A stretch of 64,000 nucleotides of DNA from Epinephelus fuscoguttatus (GCF_011397635.1 NC_064756.1:3552922-3616921); one strand, 5' to 3'. Shown: positions 10,796 to 21,886, numbered from the stretch's first letter. Program-made: numbers and translations. The notes: generated by a model from the letters alone, not told the origin.

Positions 10796-11689
10796 ATAAC
10801 ACAAGTACATTTTAGCTCATTTCCCAACACCACTGAAAGAAAACCATGGCAACAACAAGTGTGTCCCAGCTGTGTTCATCACTTTTTAGTGTCCCCTTGA
10901 AACAGTGTTTGTTATTGTGTCTGTATTTGTTTATTCCTAAATATTGGTGAAGATATTTTCTCAGTTTGCAGGATGTATATTCTCAGGGCGCTGCAATGTT
11001 TGCCAAACACGACGACAGATACAAAAATTTGTTGGACAAATTTCTGTTGTCCCGCATGCAGTTCATATTGTCACATTATCCCCCCGTGTAAGAGGCACAT
11101 TTTGACAGTCTGTCTCACCTAACAGAGACAAAACCTGGATTGATGTGAGCAGGGTCTGAGGTACAGTGAGGGGGTGGAGTTGGTTTGAAGGGTGGACAGC
11201 AGAAAAAGACAGGAGGGTGTTAACATTACAGAGAGAGTGGTCTACATTCAGCTTCCTGAGGGGGAAAGGTCAAACCTGCCTCCGAGCCTCAGTAGATTAG
11301 GACTGACCTGACTCGCTGCTCCCTCGAGTCCAATCACTCAGTCTGGAGGAAATCTGCTCTGCCTCGGCCCTCCCTGCGGAGAAAAGAACAGACAGTGGAT
11401 TGAGACTTGTCCACCTCAGCAGGTTTCCAGTGTCCACTCCTCTGTGCAGAGTGTTAAGGTGATGTAACCTCCTCAGCTCGTTACCCCAAACAGCCAATCA
11501 CAAATGATCAGTTGGTCTGGGGAATCCTTTGTCTTTTGATATTGTCTAAAACAATTTAACGTCACTGTTTGACAGTGTCTGCACCCTCTGTACTCAAGTC
11601 TCTTGTAAAACTAGAGCTAAATTTAGATGGATAGTAGGATGAATAAAACAGTTACAGAGGTAAAGTTAGTTTAACTTTGTTTGTTGTCC
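10796..11689. other. No gene seen
   Basis: Ordinary mixed-composition sequence with no recognisable domain, RNA or mobile element. Confidence 0.5.
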
Positions 11690-11820
11690 GTCCACCTGTC
11701 TGCCTATCCTGTTCTTGTGAATGTGATATCTCAAAAACACATTAAGGGAGTGTCTTCAAATTTGGCACAAATGTCCACTTGGACTCAAGGATCAACTGAC
11801 TTGATTTTGGTCAAAGCTCA

Positions 11821-11835
11821 AGGTCACTGTGACCT
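11821..11835 (+). promoter_or_regulatory. Perfect palindromic estrogen-response-element match
   Basis: AGGTCA-ctg-TGACCT, an exact inverted repeat with a 3-base spacer, the consensus for estrogen receptor dimers. It lies within the dispersed repeat, two bases before the LTR-like insertion. Confidence 0.6.
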
Positions 11836-11837
11836 GG

Positions 11838-12193
11838 TGTGACGAGCCTCCACTCCACTGGGTGCGCCTGTTTTCTTGGCTGTTCCCTCTGTTTCAGGAT
11901 GCAGGTCCAGGCAGAGGGTCGTCAGTAACCTCATGAGCCACACCTGGGCCCAGTGTGCATCATGCTGTAAAAGCTCACCGCCCTCCGACAGAATATCTCC
12001 TCTTCCCTCATGGCATAGCTGCTGTTCTTTTGGTTTGTCTTTAGACATTTTCAGACACACAGACATGACTGATTACTGACTTTCACATTTATTTGTTTAT
12101 CTATTGTTATTCTGTAAATAAATAAATTTTTAACTCTTTGTACACTCAACTTGTCTCCCATCATTGTTGCAGCCTTAGAGCTGGGTTGTAACA
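11838..12193 (+). mobile_element. Candidate solo LTR
   Basis: The insert begins TGTGAC and ends GTAACA, the TG...CA termini usual for LTRs. It contains a possible TATA-like 'tgtaaaagctc' near 11970 and a polyadenylation-like 'aaataaataaa' near 12116. It interrupts the receptor-site repeat at a defined point. The flanking 'ctgg'/'cttg' may be a degraded 4-base target duplication. No internal retroelement genes are present, so it would be a recombined solo LTR. The Gypsy/ERV class cannot be told. Confidence 0.55.
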
Positions 12194-12277
12194 CTTGTTC
12201 CTCTCATTCTTGTGAACACAGTGTCTTAAGAACACCTTGAGAGAATGTCTTCAACTTTGGCACAAACGTCTGCTTTA

Positions 12278-12941
12278 GCACTTTTTAAACAGGAGTTGTG
12301 CAAATTTGCAGGAAAGCCCAATCAGTCTTTTTTCAGCATTGACAGTATAAAAACAAAATCGGGGAGTGCGGCAAAATGCCGCTTACCTACTTTTGTTTAT
12401 ACAGAATGTGCCTTTTTCGGGGCAATGGGGGGCGTGAGCAAGTAACAAAACGTGTAGCTCAGCGTGTGACGTAAACAGTGACGTGGGAGGGAAGCCGCGG
12501 CTGGTCAGTCCTTCGGTGATTCTCTCATAAGTCGGCCCGTCCTTCACCGTCCCCGTCATCTGACAGTTAATGGCCTCTTCGTTTGCGAGGACAAGGAGGG
12601 CGCGCAATTCCTTGTCTCCCCAGTTGCTCATCTTTACAGTGTCTGTCAGGTTTGTGTTTCCCTCTTACTACTAGCTGCTCGCTAATTCCTGCTATCAGCT
12701 GTTTCCTGTTTATCCACCGCCAGTGGCTCACACGTGCGGCGTCATCAACAGCTCCTCCCGTTGCAGAAGGCCGCCTCGGTCTGTTTAAACTAAAAGGTTC
12801 CGCCAATATGTCTACCCTACGAGGCAGAAAATTGGGCTCCTCAGATCAACTCGCCAGTCCGGCTCTGTCTGTCTAAACGCTCGCAGCTGGCCGGCAAAAC
12901 GACCCAACATTTGCGGAAAATCTGGCAGTGTGAAAGGGGCT
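12278..12941 (-). mobile_element. Harbinger-like non-autonomous element
   Basis: The ends are weakly inverted: 'gcactttttaaacagg' on the left, and on the right the complement of 'agcccctttcacactg'. Both flanks carry TTA (12275-12277 and 12942-12944), fitting the 3-base duplication of PIF/Harbinger. It contains the start of a Myb/SANT-like gene on the minus strand. A relative with similar ends lies at 23,649-25,330. Confidence 0.65.
12383..12631 (-). pseudogene. Myb/SANT-like (Harbinger accessory) protein, N-terminal fragment
   Basis: The minus strand opens with 'MSNWGDKELRALLVLANEEA' and continues with an 'INCQMTGTVKDGPTYERITE' segment. The pattern of a Trp near the start, an acidic/leucine-rich first helix, and a 'Y.RI...L...GF' third helix is that of the trihelix/MADF-type DNA-binding domain in PIF/Harbinger second proteins. 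These help the transposase bind DNA. Only about 50 residues match. After 'SRGFPPTS' the frame drifts into unrelated sequence, and the remainder of the gene is absent. It is probably inactive. Confidence 0.6.
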
Positions 12942-12960
12942 TTAGAGTCAAGGATGAACT

Positions 12961-13333
12961 GAAAATGGAAAATGAAAAAAGACAGATGGGGGCTGCAAGG
13001 TGACTTGGTTGGCAGTGTTTGCATCTGCCTCTTCAGCAGTGGGAGAGACATGCGTAACATGTAGTCAGTTAATCTAAAGTAACGTCATACGTCAACTTTT
13101 GCTGTGAAAGTATTGAAAAAATTTCAGTTCAAGTTCATTTTGGCGGATGTGTCGTAGTATTTCAGACTTGAAGTTCTTCGATGGTACATTAACATTCCAT
13201 TCACGGGCTGAGCAGCGTCGTCTCGTCTGCCTCCATCATGTGAAAAAGCTACTGTAGCCTGCAATGACGCATCGGGTCATTGGGCACCACAGAAAACGAT
13301 TTATCAGCATTAATTTTTTTAATTTTTGTGATG
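12961..13333. other. No gene seen
   Basis: Nothing recognisable. It lies between the receptor-site repeat and a hAT-like element. Confidence 0.5.
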
Positions 13334-13415
13334 AATTACTCTAGGCTGACCAAACGTCCTCTTTTGCCTGGACATGTCCACTTTTCATGTCCCGTCCGGG
13401 GCGTCCGGGGCGTCC

Positions 13416-13435
13416 GGGGGGGGGGGGGGGGGGGG
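13416..13435 (+). repeat. Poly(G) tract preceded by GGGG repeats
   Basis: About 20 G follow 'ccggggcgtccggggcgtcc'. Four or more G runs in about 40 bases make a G-quadruplex possible, and sequencing length errors are likely. Confidence 0.9.
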
Positions 13436-13484
13436 TTTATAAACTGATGATAATGTCCAGTTTTCCGTGTGTGTGAGTGTGTGT

Positions 13485-14049
13485 TAGAGTGCGGCACGGG
13501 CCGCATATTTCTGTCCGAACCCGAACCAAGCCCGACATTATTTAATGACCAAAGCACTGAGTTTGTGTCACACAGTGGTTACAGGCTATTTAACAGGCTG
13601 GATGTGCTCAGCTGCGGAGAGGGAGACCTCCGTGTTTGAGACGGGAGCAGGATGCGCGAGGTCCGACGCTTCCAGTGATAGGAGAGGGAGAAATAAAACA
13701 AAATAAGATAAAATAGGAAAAACCTGTCTCCTTCTTTTATTTTATTTTCAGCGTTTAATCAAGGCGGAGGCGGAGGCGGGCGGCTGGAGGTCTGAGACTT
13801 CCAGAGAGGGGAGAGGTAGAAACAAACAGCCAATGTGTGTGTGTGTGTGTTATGTTCAGGTGTTGTCACATAAATAACAGTGCCCAAGCAATAAACAGGA
13901 CAGACAATAGGATTTTATTTATTTTTACACTACATTTTCACTGAAAGCTGACTGAATCCGACCCGAGCCCGAATACAGTTTATAGTTACATTTTTGACCA
14001 AACCCGGCCGACCTGTCGGGACTCGTCGGGCTTGGATCGCCACACTCTA
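13485..14049. mobile_element. Second hAT-like element nested in the first
   Basis: The ends 'tagagtgcggcac' and the complement of 'tagagtgtggcga' are inverted. Both sides are flanked by 'gtgtgtgt' (13477-13484 and 14050-14057), consistent with an 8-bp duplication although the word is low-complexity. The interior has 'cccgaaccaagcccgac' and 'gacccgagcccgaatac' phrases near the two ends, and a local duplication of a 'gacgcttccag'/'gacttccagagagg' block. It must be younger than the outer element. Confidence 0.65.
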
Positions 14050-14272
14050 GTGTGTGTATGTGTCCCCTGTTGGGGCCTATCTGGATTTCTGTCGTTGAGA
14101 GATATTATTTTGTAATTTAACTGAATTTTCTATCCATACATATAAATTTTAAATATATTAAAATTATAAGGCATCTTTGGGTAAACTGCGATTATCATTT
14201 AAGTAGGCTATGTCGTGGCCGGCCGAGGGTCCTCTTTTTTGGAAATCAAAATATGGTCACCCTAAATTACTC

Positions 14273-14940
14273 GAAATTAACGCGTTTTATGACAGCCCTG
14301 GCATTATATTAAATGAAATCTACTTTTTTACTGTAGAAATTTGGACTTTCATTGGGCTCAGGTCCAAAACTGCTGCTATGGTTTGGGCTTGGACAGAAAT
14401 TGTGTTCATGTCGTGTCAGACTTGATGTATTTGGTCACACTGAGAGCTCTAATGCTCAGTACTACACTTATCTTCACTGGATCTGATTGATTTGATTGAT
14501 TGGTATGATTTCCCCCGCTGCCCTGGAGCTTGGGCATTAACAGATGTACATACATGCAGTATGTGTAGCTGCTGCAGATTCTGTCCACCTAAAACATCTA
14601 ATATAAAAATTTTTCTTTGAATGAAAACATGTCTGTGCAACAGAGCTCGGCCACTCAACAGACACTGGCCAAATACATCACAGTCCCTCTCTCTGTTTCT
14701 CTGCCTCTCTCCATGTCTCTCATCCCAAGTGTCCACTCAGTACACCAGTCAAACCGCAATGAGCTCACTCAACCGCCAGTCCCCTGGGGCATTATGGGTA
14801 AACTCACAACATTATGCTCTCTATTGACGAGTGGAGTGCACTCCAGGGACCACAGACACCAAGCAATTACACACACACACACACACATACACACACACAC
14901 AAATGGCCGGTCACATGAAAACATGCTCACTCAGGGACTG
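14273..14940. other. No gene seen; short (CA)n
   Basis: Nothing recognisable except an interrupted (CA)n at 14869-14901. CT-rich text around 14685-14720 produces open frames without domains. Confidence 0.5.
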
Positions 14941-14949
14941 TCTATCTTG

Positions 14950-15262
14950 AAGACACACAGGCAGTTTATAATTGACTGTGAGGCTCCTCCCACTCTCCGG
15001 CCAGCAGTGTCATCAGCCTGATCTAGTTCACCTGGTTCACCTCCAGGCTATGAAAGCTGCTCCATGTGCTCACTCTGTCTCTGTCTCTGTCTCCCATGCA
15101 CTGCTCTCACTGCTGACATTTCTGATCTGCCCACTCCATGGCTTGTTTTGCCGTAACGTTAGCTTAATAAATTGTTTAAGTAAATCTCTTGTGTGGACTC
15201 CCTCCTTGTCATGTTCCCAGAGCCAGTCTGGAGGCTCCTTGACTTGCGTGTCTGACTAGTCT
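14950..15262 (+). mobile_element. LTR-like stretch (possible solo LTR)
   Basis: A 'ccacctggttcacctccagg'-like leader is followed by a TATA-like 'gctatgaaagctgctcc' (15048-15064), CT-rich sequence, then 'cttaataaattgtttaagta' and 'tgtggactccctccttgtc'. This order of core promoter, short R region and polyadenylation signal is typical of teleost LTRs. I could not identify clean TG...CA ends or a target duplication, so the call is tentative. Confidence 0.35.
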
Positions 15263-15707
15263 GGTTTGGTCCTTGTGGTTGTCAATGCTAAAATGAATTT
15301 AGGTGCTCTTTGTGTCATTTTATCTACCCATGTTGTGACTTAAGGGAGTATCCTGCGTCATTAATACCGACAGTGCTAAACTCAAAATATCTTTGCACCA
15401 AAATTTCTTTAAAATGTCTGCACTTTGCCAAAAAAACTGTTCTCATTTTGGCAGAATAAAACCCAAGTGTTCTCATAGGAATATAAACACACACATAAAC
15501 ACATTGTGCACATGCACAGATAGTGTGTGTAACACACTTGGAGCTGCCTCCTGTCAGATCACACAGCTCCGTTCAGTGAGATGAAAAGAAAAAGAGAAGT
15601 GTGAAGAGAAGCAGAGAAAGAGAGAAAACAGTGTTTTTAGGCCAGTCTAGTTAAGACCTCACTGTCCCAGTTGAACAGAATATAGAGCTCACACTCTGAG
15701 ATGAAAG

Positions 15708-15756
<49 letters not shown>

Positions 15757-16984
15757 GTACACTCAGCAGTAGGTCTGTCTCTCTGGGACAGATCTCAGTA
15801 GGAGTTGGAGCGACAGTGTAGAATGAATCTGTGTTCTCAGTCTTTGTGAACGGTGTCAGGAGAGGCAGCTCACTTTTAAAGCCATGGACTGCAGGATTGT
15901 GACCCCGTCTACATCAAACCTGTGGCTCCGCTCCGTCTGAACATGAACGGGCAGTCAGCAAAGGGACACTTCAGATCTTTTGACTTCATGTGCATCAATC
16001 ACAGCAGTTTTTTTTATTTATTTATTTTTTTTTACTTATGGCCTGGTCACACAAGCATTAGTAGTACATGCAGAGCTTTTGCACTGATGCATGACTTTGT
16101 GTCGTCAACTGACAGCAAATCGTCTTAACTGTTCCGACTGTTAAAGAAACAGAGAGCCAGACCGTCTGAAATGGAAGAAGTTGTTGTGACATCAACACGT
16201 CCTCATCCCAAGTCGTCACATACTGTCGCTTTGTCAGTGGACTTTCACGTCTACATATTACACATAATGTATCCTCCTGAGTCTGCTGTTGGTGTTCCGG
16301 GATGCCACAACCAACGCTGGAACAAAAGCATGTGGTTAGGTTTAGAACTCCAGGGTGAAAGTCCAGGGTTTGTAGGACCCATCCACCACCAGCCCCACCC
16401 CCACCCACCAGCTCCTTATACTACATTGTTAATGGCAGCATATCACACTGATGGAACTCGTCTGCATACCATCACTGCTGCCACAGGTGCTGTCCAGCTG
16501 ACCGGCGGTGTGTCATACCACTGCAAAAAGTGGCTTTTGGCATTGGCGACACCAAAATCACAGACAAAGCAGCCGTGTTTAATGATGTCGGAATGAGAAC
16601 CAGCTGGTGACACCATCCAATTTAATATAACCCTGCTCTGGTGGAGTGTAACCTGCTCCACAAAAGACGTGCATGGTTTCATCCGACAGAGACAGGTACA
16701 CATAAACTCATTTATTAAACTACTGGTAGCAACACAGGGAAAGCAGTTCATTTGCATTTTCTGCACATTTTCCTCTTCATTCTCTGTAACTCAAAGACAT
16801 GAGAGGATTCATGTACATTACTGAAACCATATCAGTGTTTCTAAAGTGACGTAGTATATGAGCTGACTTAGTCATCAGGAGGTGGAGGAGATGGTGGATG
16901 GTGGATGGTGGATGGTGTAGGCAAGATGCCTGCTCAGCTTCAGATCACTGTACAAGACCAACAAACAACAAAACTGGTTTTGAG
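15263..16984. other. No gene seen; part related to 35.0 kb
   Basis: Mostly unrecognised. Bases 16,170-16,400 resemble 34,990-35,100: both have 'gtggactttca' followed by 'gtcta', 'atattac' and 'tatcctcc', so they share a dispersed repeat. A T-rich run lies at 16,008-16,034 and a 'gtggatggtggatgg' repeat near 16,890-16,915. Confidence 0.4.
15710..15753 (+). repeat. (GT)n microsatellite
   Basis: An uninterrupted run of about 44 bases. Confidence 0.95.
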
Positions 16985-17430
16985 TTAACAAATCATTTCT
17001 GGGTTTCCAGCAGCTTTAGCCACCACACGTGGGTGATTTTTAGGGACCTGTTGCAACTTATCAACCACCAAACATAGGTGTTTTTTTAGCAAACCAGTGC
17101 TGTTTTCCATTGTTTTTTTTTTTTACCAAGATATCATTATGGTTCCTGCTGGGATAGTGCCATGAAATGCGATTGTTTTTCACAGATATTGCTGATTTTT
17201 CTGCCGGGATTGTGCCTAAAAAAACGTGTATTTTAAGTCAAAACCATGATCTTTTCGTAACAATATTCAAGTATTTTTTGTGCCTAAAGTGAACCACGAT
17301 TAAACCACAACATTGCTGAAATGTACAGTTTCAATGTATCTGTAGGCTACATAACAACATAAAAGCATAACATATCTATGATTTGCATAAACATACAATG
17401 CCAATATTTTTCTGGTCATTAGGTTGTTTT
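16985..17430 (-). repeat. 57-bp-family element, minus orientation (locus D)
   Basis: Read on the minus strand it gives 'gaccagaaaaatattggcat', then degenerate tandem units with 'ttaggcacaatcccggcaga' and 'taaaaaaacacctatgtttg'. The order of flank and units matches 33,080-33,610, so the array and its flank move together. Confidence 0.65.
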
Positions 17431-19929
17431 AATGAGTTAAAGACGAAGCGCAGCCGACTACATTCAGACAAATTTCCACACATATTTGTTGTATTTTGAA
17501 GCTTGTTTGTGACAAAGAGAGATAATGTCTATCTCACTGTCTGCTCTGTCCAAATATACTCTAAATGCTGTATAGTGAGGTGATGTAACAGAAGTTTTTC
17601 CTGTCTAAAAATTTGAGAGCTTCCTCCTGGGAAGGTTGCCGAATTTTGTTTCAAATAAGAATATCTGTCATTTAAAAAAGTCATAGGAACATACTTGCAT
17701 GTTTTAGTCCACTTAATTTCCAGGTAAAGATGTGACATTACTGCTAAACATCATCTGCGCATGTTTTCTTCCCAGGCTGCTCTGGGTTTCAGTTACAGTA
17801 TTATAAAGTCACTGTCCTGGCTCAGTGTGGTGTCCTGGTTTGGCTTCTAAATCTGCCCTGCTGTCTAACCGGTGGCAGTGTATCAGGCCATGTTTACTGC
17901 CATCAGATTAGCTTGCAGTGGCCTGTAGTGTACAGCTGACTGCTGGCGAGCTAACAGAGTGTTTACACCAGCCAGAACAACAACAACAATCTTCTTCTGC
18001 CAACTGGAGTCATTCAGGCTTATTCGGCTTGCTTAAGGACACTATGGCAGTAGAGGCAGATGTATGGGGAAGTGGAGTTTGTTTTGTTTCTCTGTTGAAG
18101 TTCTCAGCAGGTTACTTCTGATCTTTAGTTCACAAGAGCTAATTTAATCCCCCCACCTATCAATCAGTGTTCCTTCTTTAGGAGGTGAAGCCAGTCCCAG
18201 TGTGCGGCCACAGCTAACATCGATGAATTGACTTTTTGTATACAGACTGCAAGAACCTCCTGTTTCCAAATGCATTGCATTTAATCTGAACACATCAGAA
18301 GTTTTAACATCATGTCAAACAGACCTATGGAAAACTTCCACTGCACATAAAGTCAATAAGTAAACTAAAGTGTAGAAAGTGTATTTTGCATTGTATTTTG
18401 CTAAACAAACAGCGAGTGAGAACATGTTGGTGTTTACCATGTCCACACCACTTGATTCCAGTTATCGGCTGTATTTTACTACGAACAAAGTTAACAGTTA
18501 GCTGCCTTACCCAGTTAGTTAGCATAACTGTTAGCACAGCTGTTGAAGACAAATATTCACCCGTTGCAAAATACTCCAAACCATTCCAGCGTTTGGTTTG
18601 AACACACCATAAGGATAATAAGGTTCAGGCTCAAACAGAAAGAGAGTGCCTGCAGCAGCAGGAAACCTCTTCCTCACATACAGCGAACAAGTGAACTCTG
18701 CAGATCCAGATATATATACATGTACTACAAGCAACAATAACATTAAGGGAGCTTATCGAATACTGATTGAGCCCAAGTCACGGCTCTCTATTGCTCTAAA
18801 AAAAGGTTGGAGGTGAACAAAGCTTCACAAAAACAGAGCCAGGGTGTGTGTTTTGTTAAAGCTTCACTCAGCCTGTTTGCTGACATATGGAGGAGATTAG
18901 GACGTCTTCATTGGACAAAACAGAATGTTCACTCATGAGATGCTCACCCTCCTAATGAGCACCACAAAAAACATTTTTCTCCTGTGGTGGTGGAGGTAGC
19001 ATCATCCTCAGGCCTCCATCCTCCCCTGCTTCACTCAGCCTTCGCCCTCTGGTGAGCTTAGCACAGCCAGAGCCATTTATAGCAGACAATGACCCCCACC
19101 TGAGCCAGGGTGACTATAGGTTAACAGAGAAAGGCACTATAGTATTAGACACATACACACAAGCTCTTTAGTGCCCTGAGGAGGTGAGGAGGTGAGGAGT
19201 GAAGGTGATCTGGGATCAGAGAGTTTAAAGGCGTGGAAGATAAAGACATGAGAGGACTTTAAGTCAGGATAAGACAATGCACAGGAAGAGACTGCCTTCA
19301 GATCATTCCTTCATTTCTATGAGGAGAGACTGAAAAAACAATCATAATATTAATAAAGCACATAATCATAAATATGTAAAGATTCATTTTTTAAATCACC
19401 ACTGACTGATTCTGTTTGCAAAGTATTGACGTTGTGTTTTTCTCCAGAACAGAAACTGGTTTGGAGGAATGTCTGACCTGTGAAAGCAGTGACAGGTGGT
19501 TAAAGAGGTCAAACAGGACGCCAAAACTGGAACACAGGATCATATCAGTTGACCTTCTTCCTGACAGAAGTCAAAGGTCAAACAAATTTGAGGGGCTAAG
19601 AGCAGAGGTTACACTTAAACATGGATTATGGGTAATAATCTTGCTGGTGTTAAATGGTTCAGGTTAAAACTTCCTAAGAAACACTGTCACTGAGCAACCC
19701 CCCACCCCCACTACCATAAATTATGTGTCTCATAGTGTAGTGCATTAGAGTTCAATTATTTTAGTCTCAGCAAGTTAAATCTCTGTTTTTAATGTATTCA
19801 CTGTTTCATTACATCCAGACACACACAGCCAGGTGTTGAGAATCGCACGAGTCTGTCAAGTGTGTGATAAGCTGCAGTGACAGCAACATGATCTCTCCAA
19901 AAATATGTGAAATGACCACAGCTTCTTAA
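17431..19929. other. No gene seen
   Basis: About 2.5 kb of mixed sequence without recognised exons, RNAs or transposon ends. Short open frames on both strands show no domains. Confidence 0.5.
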
Positions 19930-20265
19930 CACATCAGGTGAACTGACACGTATTTAAATTATGTTGCGGCAGCATGGCTTGGTTTAGGCACCAAAACAGT
20001 TTGGTTAGGTTAGATAAAACATTGTGTTTTCGGTTACAATAACTAAGTTTGTTACATATTGCTGTAAGTATGTCGTAAAGTGACATATGTAATGTGATGT
20101 GACTATGGAAAGGATATAAGTACAAAAAGTTAAAAGAAGTCAACAGTGACTCTTTGTTCCACAAAGACATGAACAACAGTTTCCTAGGTGAAACTCCTGT
20201 GTCTGTTTGACCCATCTGCCGCTGCAATTTCCTCTGTTAATGGACTTTCTTGCTCTCTGTACTAC
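19930..20265 (-). repeat. Dispersed 'ggtttaggcaccaaaac' repeat
   Basis: It contains 'ggcttggtttaggcaccaaa' and 'ggttaggttagataaaac', then 'actcctgtgtctgtttgacc' and 'aatggactttcttgctctc'. The same succession is found at 59,095-59,345 and the first phrase also at 33,185, so this is a longer member of a dispersed family that includes the 57-bp arrays. Confidence 0.55.
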
Positions 20266-20379
20266 CTATGGGGTTGTGACCACCATCCATTATCTGACAC
20301 AATGAACCAAGGAGTTCATGTGTCCACCACAACAAAGAACCTTTAGTTCTTTATTTGTGCATAAACAGAAAATTAAACA

Positions 20380-20540
20380 AAAGAAAACTAGAACTACCGC
20401 CCTGCGCTTGTATGCATTCACGCACCAGTCAGGTTTCTCTTACAGTTCATATCCATGTCTGTGAAAACATGGATGCTCTACACAGAAGATCTATACAATC
20501 AGCACAGTTTGAAGCAAAAACCAATCTTTTCATTCACTTA
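20380..20540 (-). repeat. Tail fragment of the receptor-site repeat
   Basis: The minus-strand text 'aaactgtgctgattgtatag' and 'gcatccatgttttcacagac' matches the tail of the 56.4-57.3 kb copy (57,148-57,205). No half sites are included. Confidence 0.65.
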
Positions 20541-20561
20541 ACACTGTAAACCTTTAAAGAT

Positions 20562-20653
20562 CGACTCTGGTGGGACTCAAACCCACAACCTTTGAATCAC
20601 TTCTTCGCTGTTTGTTTAGAAGTCCAACGCACTATCCACTGCACCACAGAGCC
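20562..20653 (-). tRNA. tRNA-Arg(TCT) with 19-nt intron, possibly degraded
   Basis: Minus-strand reading: acceptor GGCTCTG pairs with CAGAGTC followed by a discriminator G. The D arm is 'GTGC-AGTGGATA-GTGC'. The anticodon stem is TTGGA/TTCAA with loop C-T-TCT-A-A, and the T arm is GTGGG/CCCAC. A 19-base intron sits one base 3' of the anticodon, the canonical place, leaving a 73-nt mature tRNA. It therefore reads Arg codon AGA. Two features look degenerate: the T loop is TTTGAGT, so the normally invariant C56 is T, which also damages the B box; and the D stem has two G-T wobbles. A T run for Pol III termination lies about 40 bases downstream rather than immediately after. It may be a functional variant or a young pseudogene. 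Confidence 0.75.
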
Positions 20654-20935
20654 ACATGTTGCTTCTCCTGATGTAGTGGGTCTTTTCAGTCTTAAGACTC
20701 CCAGCTTGAAAATTTCAACCTGGGGTCCGTTTCACAAAGCAGGTTCAACAAACTCTGAGTCTAATCCTGAACTCTGAGTTGATCTACTCTGAGATAGGAA
20801 ACTCTGAGTTTCCGGTTCCAGAACAGCTGATTTGAATCAGTTTAATCAACTCGGAGTAGTTTCACCTGGAGTTAAGCGCGTGCACCACAACTATAAAAAG
20901 CCAGCATCAATGGAGCCCCGATTCGACGAGTCACC

Positions 20936-21260
20936 ATGGCAACAGGGAAGAGGAGCGCTGCGTTTTTCACTCCACTAGAATTAGAAATCTTAATGCGCTC
21001 ATACGGCGAGTTTGCACACGTTTTCAAAAAGAAGTGCAACACCGCTGCAGCTGCAAAAGAGAGGGAGACAGCGTGGGAGAACATTGCTGCTCAGGTCAAT
21101 GCATAAGTTTAAATGTCATCCTTTGCAATCACAATAATATTACAGGGGAAAACTGCTTGAATGGTAGCCTATTAATTTATTTCATTTAGGTGCAATCCCG
21201 CGGGGGAGAAGCGCACTTGGCAGCAGTTTAGGATGAAATATAAAAACATTGTTCAAACAG
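20936..21260 (+). pseudogene. Harbinger Myb/SANT-like DNA-binding protein, exons 1-2
   Basis: Exon 1 starts at ATG 20936 in a good context (caccATGG) and reads 'MATGKRSAAFFTPLELEILM', ending in 'AWENIAAQVNA'. Exon 2 (21190-21260) reads 'CNPAGEKRTWQQFRMKYKNI', with an intact acceptor 'tttag|g' and donor 'cag|gtaagg'. Together they form the trihelix DNA-binding domain typical of the Harbinger accessory protein, which carries the transposase to the nucleus and to the ends of the element. The exon 1 donor appears to be 'ATAAGT' where GTAAGT is expected, so the unspliced frame stops at 21106 after 56 codons. Later exons are not found. It is very probably non-functional. Confidence 0.75.
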
Positions 21261-21440
21261 GTAAGGCTCAGCATAATCTCATGGGGGTGCCTGATTTTGA
21301 TCATGTTTTACATTGTAAAGTAAATATTAAGTGGCTGTTTGACTGTGCAGTTGTTTTATCCCCAACATAATGCTGTTTTCACACACATAAATGTCTTCTC
21401 ATCTATATCATGTTCTGTTAAATAATTAAGCCTATTTAAA

Positions 21441-21886
21441 CTAACACAGACTTCTACTCAGCCAGCAGAAAGAAGGCAGATGCCCGTAAAACGAGCACAC
21501 TTTTCTGAACACCCTGCACACAGTTGTCTTACTCAAGTGCTCAGCATCTCCGACATTGTACAAAAAACTTCCATTTGCAAAGAAACGCAGCGCATTTTTA
21601 TACAGTTTATGAGCGCAACACACAATATCTGCTGGGATGTGAGAGCATGACTATGATTGGTAATGTTGCAAATGTAAGGACGGATTAGGTTGTGTATGTA
21701 GATGATGGACTGTGATGTGAAACGGTACAGCTCAAAAAGATAATTGTCTGGAAATGCTAGAACATCTATGCGCGGTCTGATAACCATCTCCCGACGAACA
21801 TTTAATTCTCTGCGCAGTAATGCTGCACCTTCATCCACGGGATCGTTATCAAAAGGACATGTCATGTTAGTGAAAAAAGTCGCCAC
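21441..21886 (-). pseudogene. HARBI1-like transposase, N-terminal part, frameshifted
   Basis: The minus-strand frame from 21886 begins 'MATFFTNMTCPFDNDPVDEG' and continues through 'YLFELYRFTSQSIIYIHNLI' and 'ALTSQQILCVAL'. Near 21,610 it shifts to another frame giving 'LRFFANGSFLYNVGDAEHLS' and 'KTTVCRVFRKV'. These are signature segments of PIF/Harbinger transposases: the 'FLF..YRF' helix-turn region and 'ALRFFA.G.F...GD...IS..TV.R'. The DDE nuclease half that should follow is absent, so the protein cannot cut DNA. The facing Myb gene and flanking inverted repeats confirm the assignment. Confidence 0.8.

Larger units (their letters stand above)
11690..12960 (+). repeat. Receptor-site dispersed repeat, split by two insertions
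   Basis: Pieces of one repeat copy are found in order at 11690-11837, 12194-12277 and 12942-12960. The first runs 'atctcaaaaacacattaagg', 'ttggcacaaatgtccacttg', 'aggtcactgtgacct'. The second runs 'tcattcttgtgaaca', 'caccttgagagaatgtcttc', 'ttggcacaaacg'. The third is 'agtcaaggatgaactga'. Between them lie a solo-LTR-like insert and a Harbinger-like insert. The order matches the uninterrupted copy at 56.5 kb, which fixes both insertion points. Confidence 0.75.
13342..14264. mobile_element. hAT-like element with 8-bp target duplication
   Basis: An exact 8-base direct repeat 'aattactc' flanks the element at 13334-13341 and 14265-14272. The ends are inverted: 'taggctgaccaaacgtcctc' on the left, and 'ggtcaccct a' closing the right, with 'gggtcctc' mirrored inside. 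An 8-bp duplication and 'tagggtgacca'-type ends fit non-autonomous hAT elements of fishes. No transposase frame is seen. The element is itself split by a second hAT-like insertion. Confidence 0.78.
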
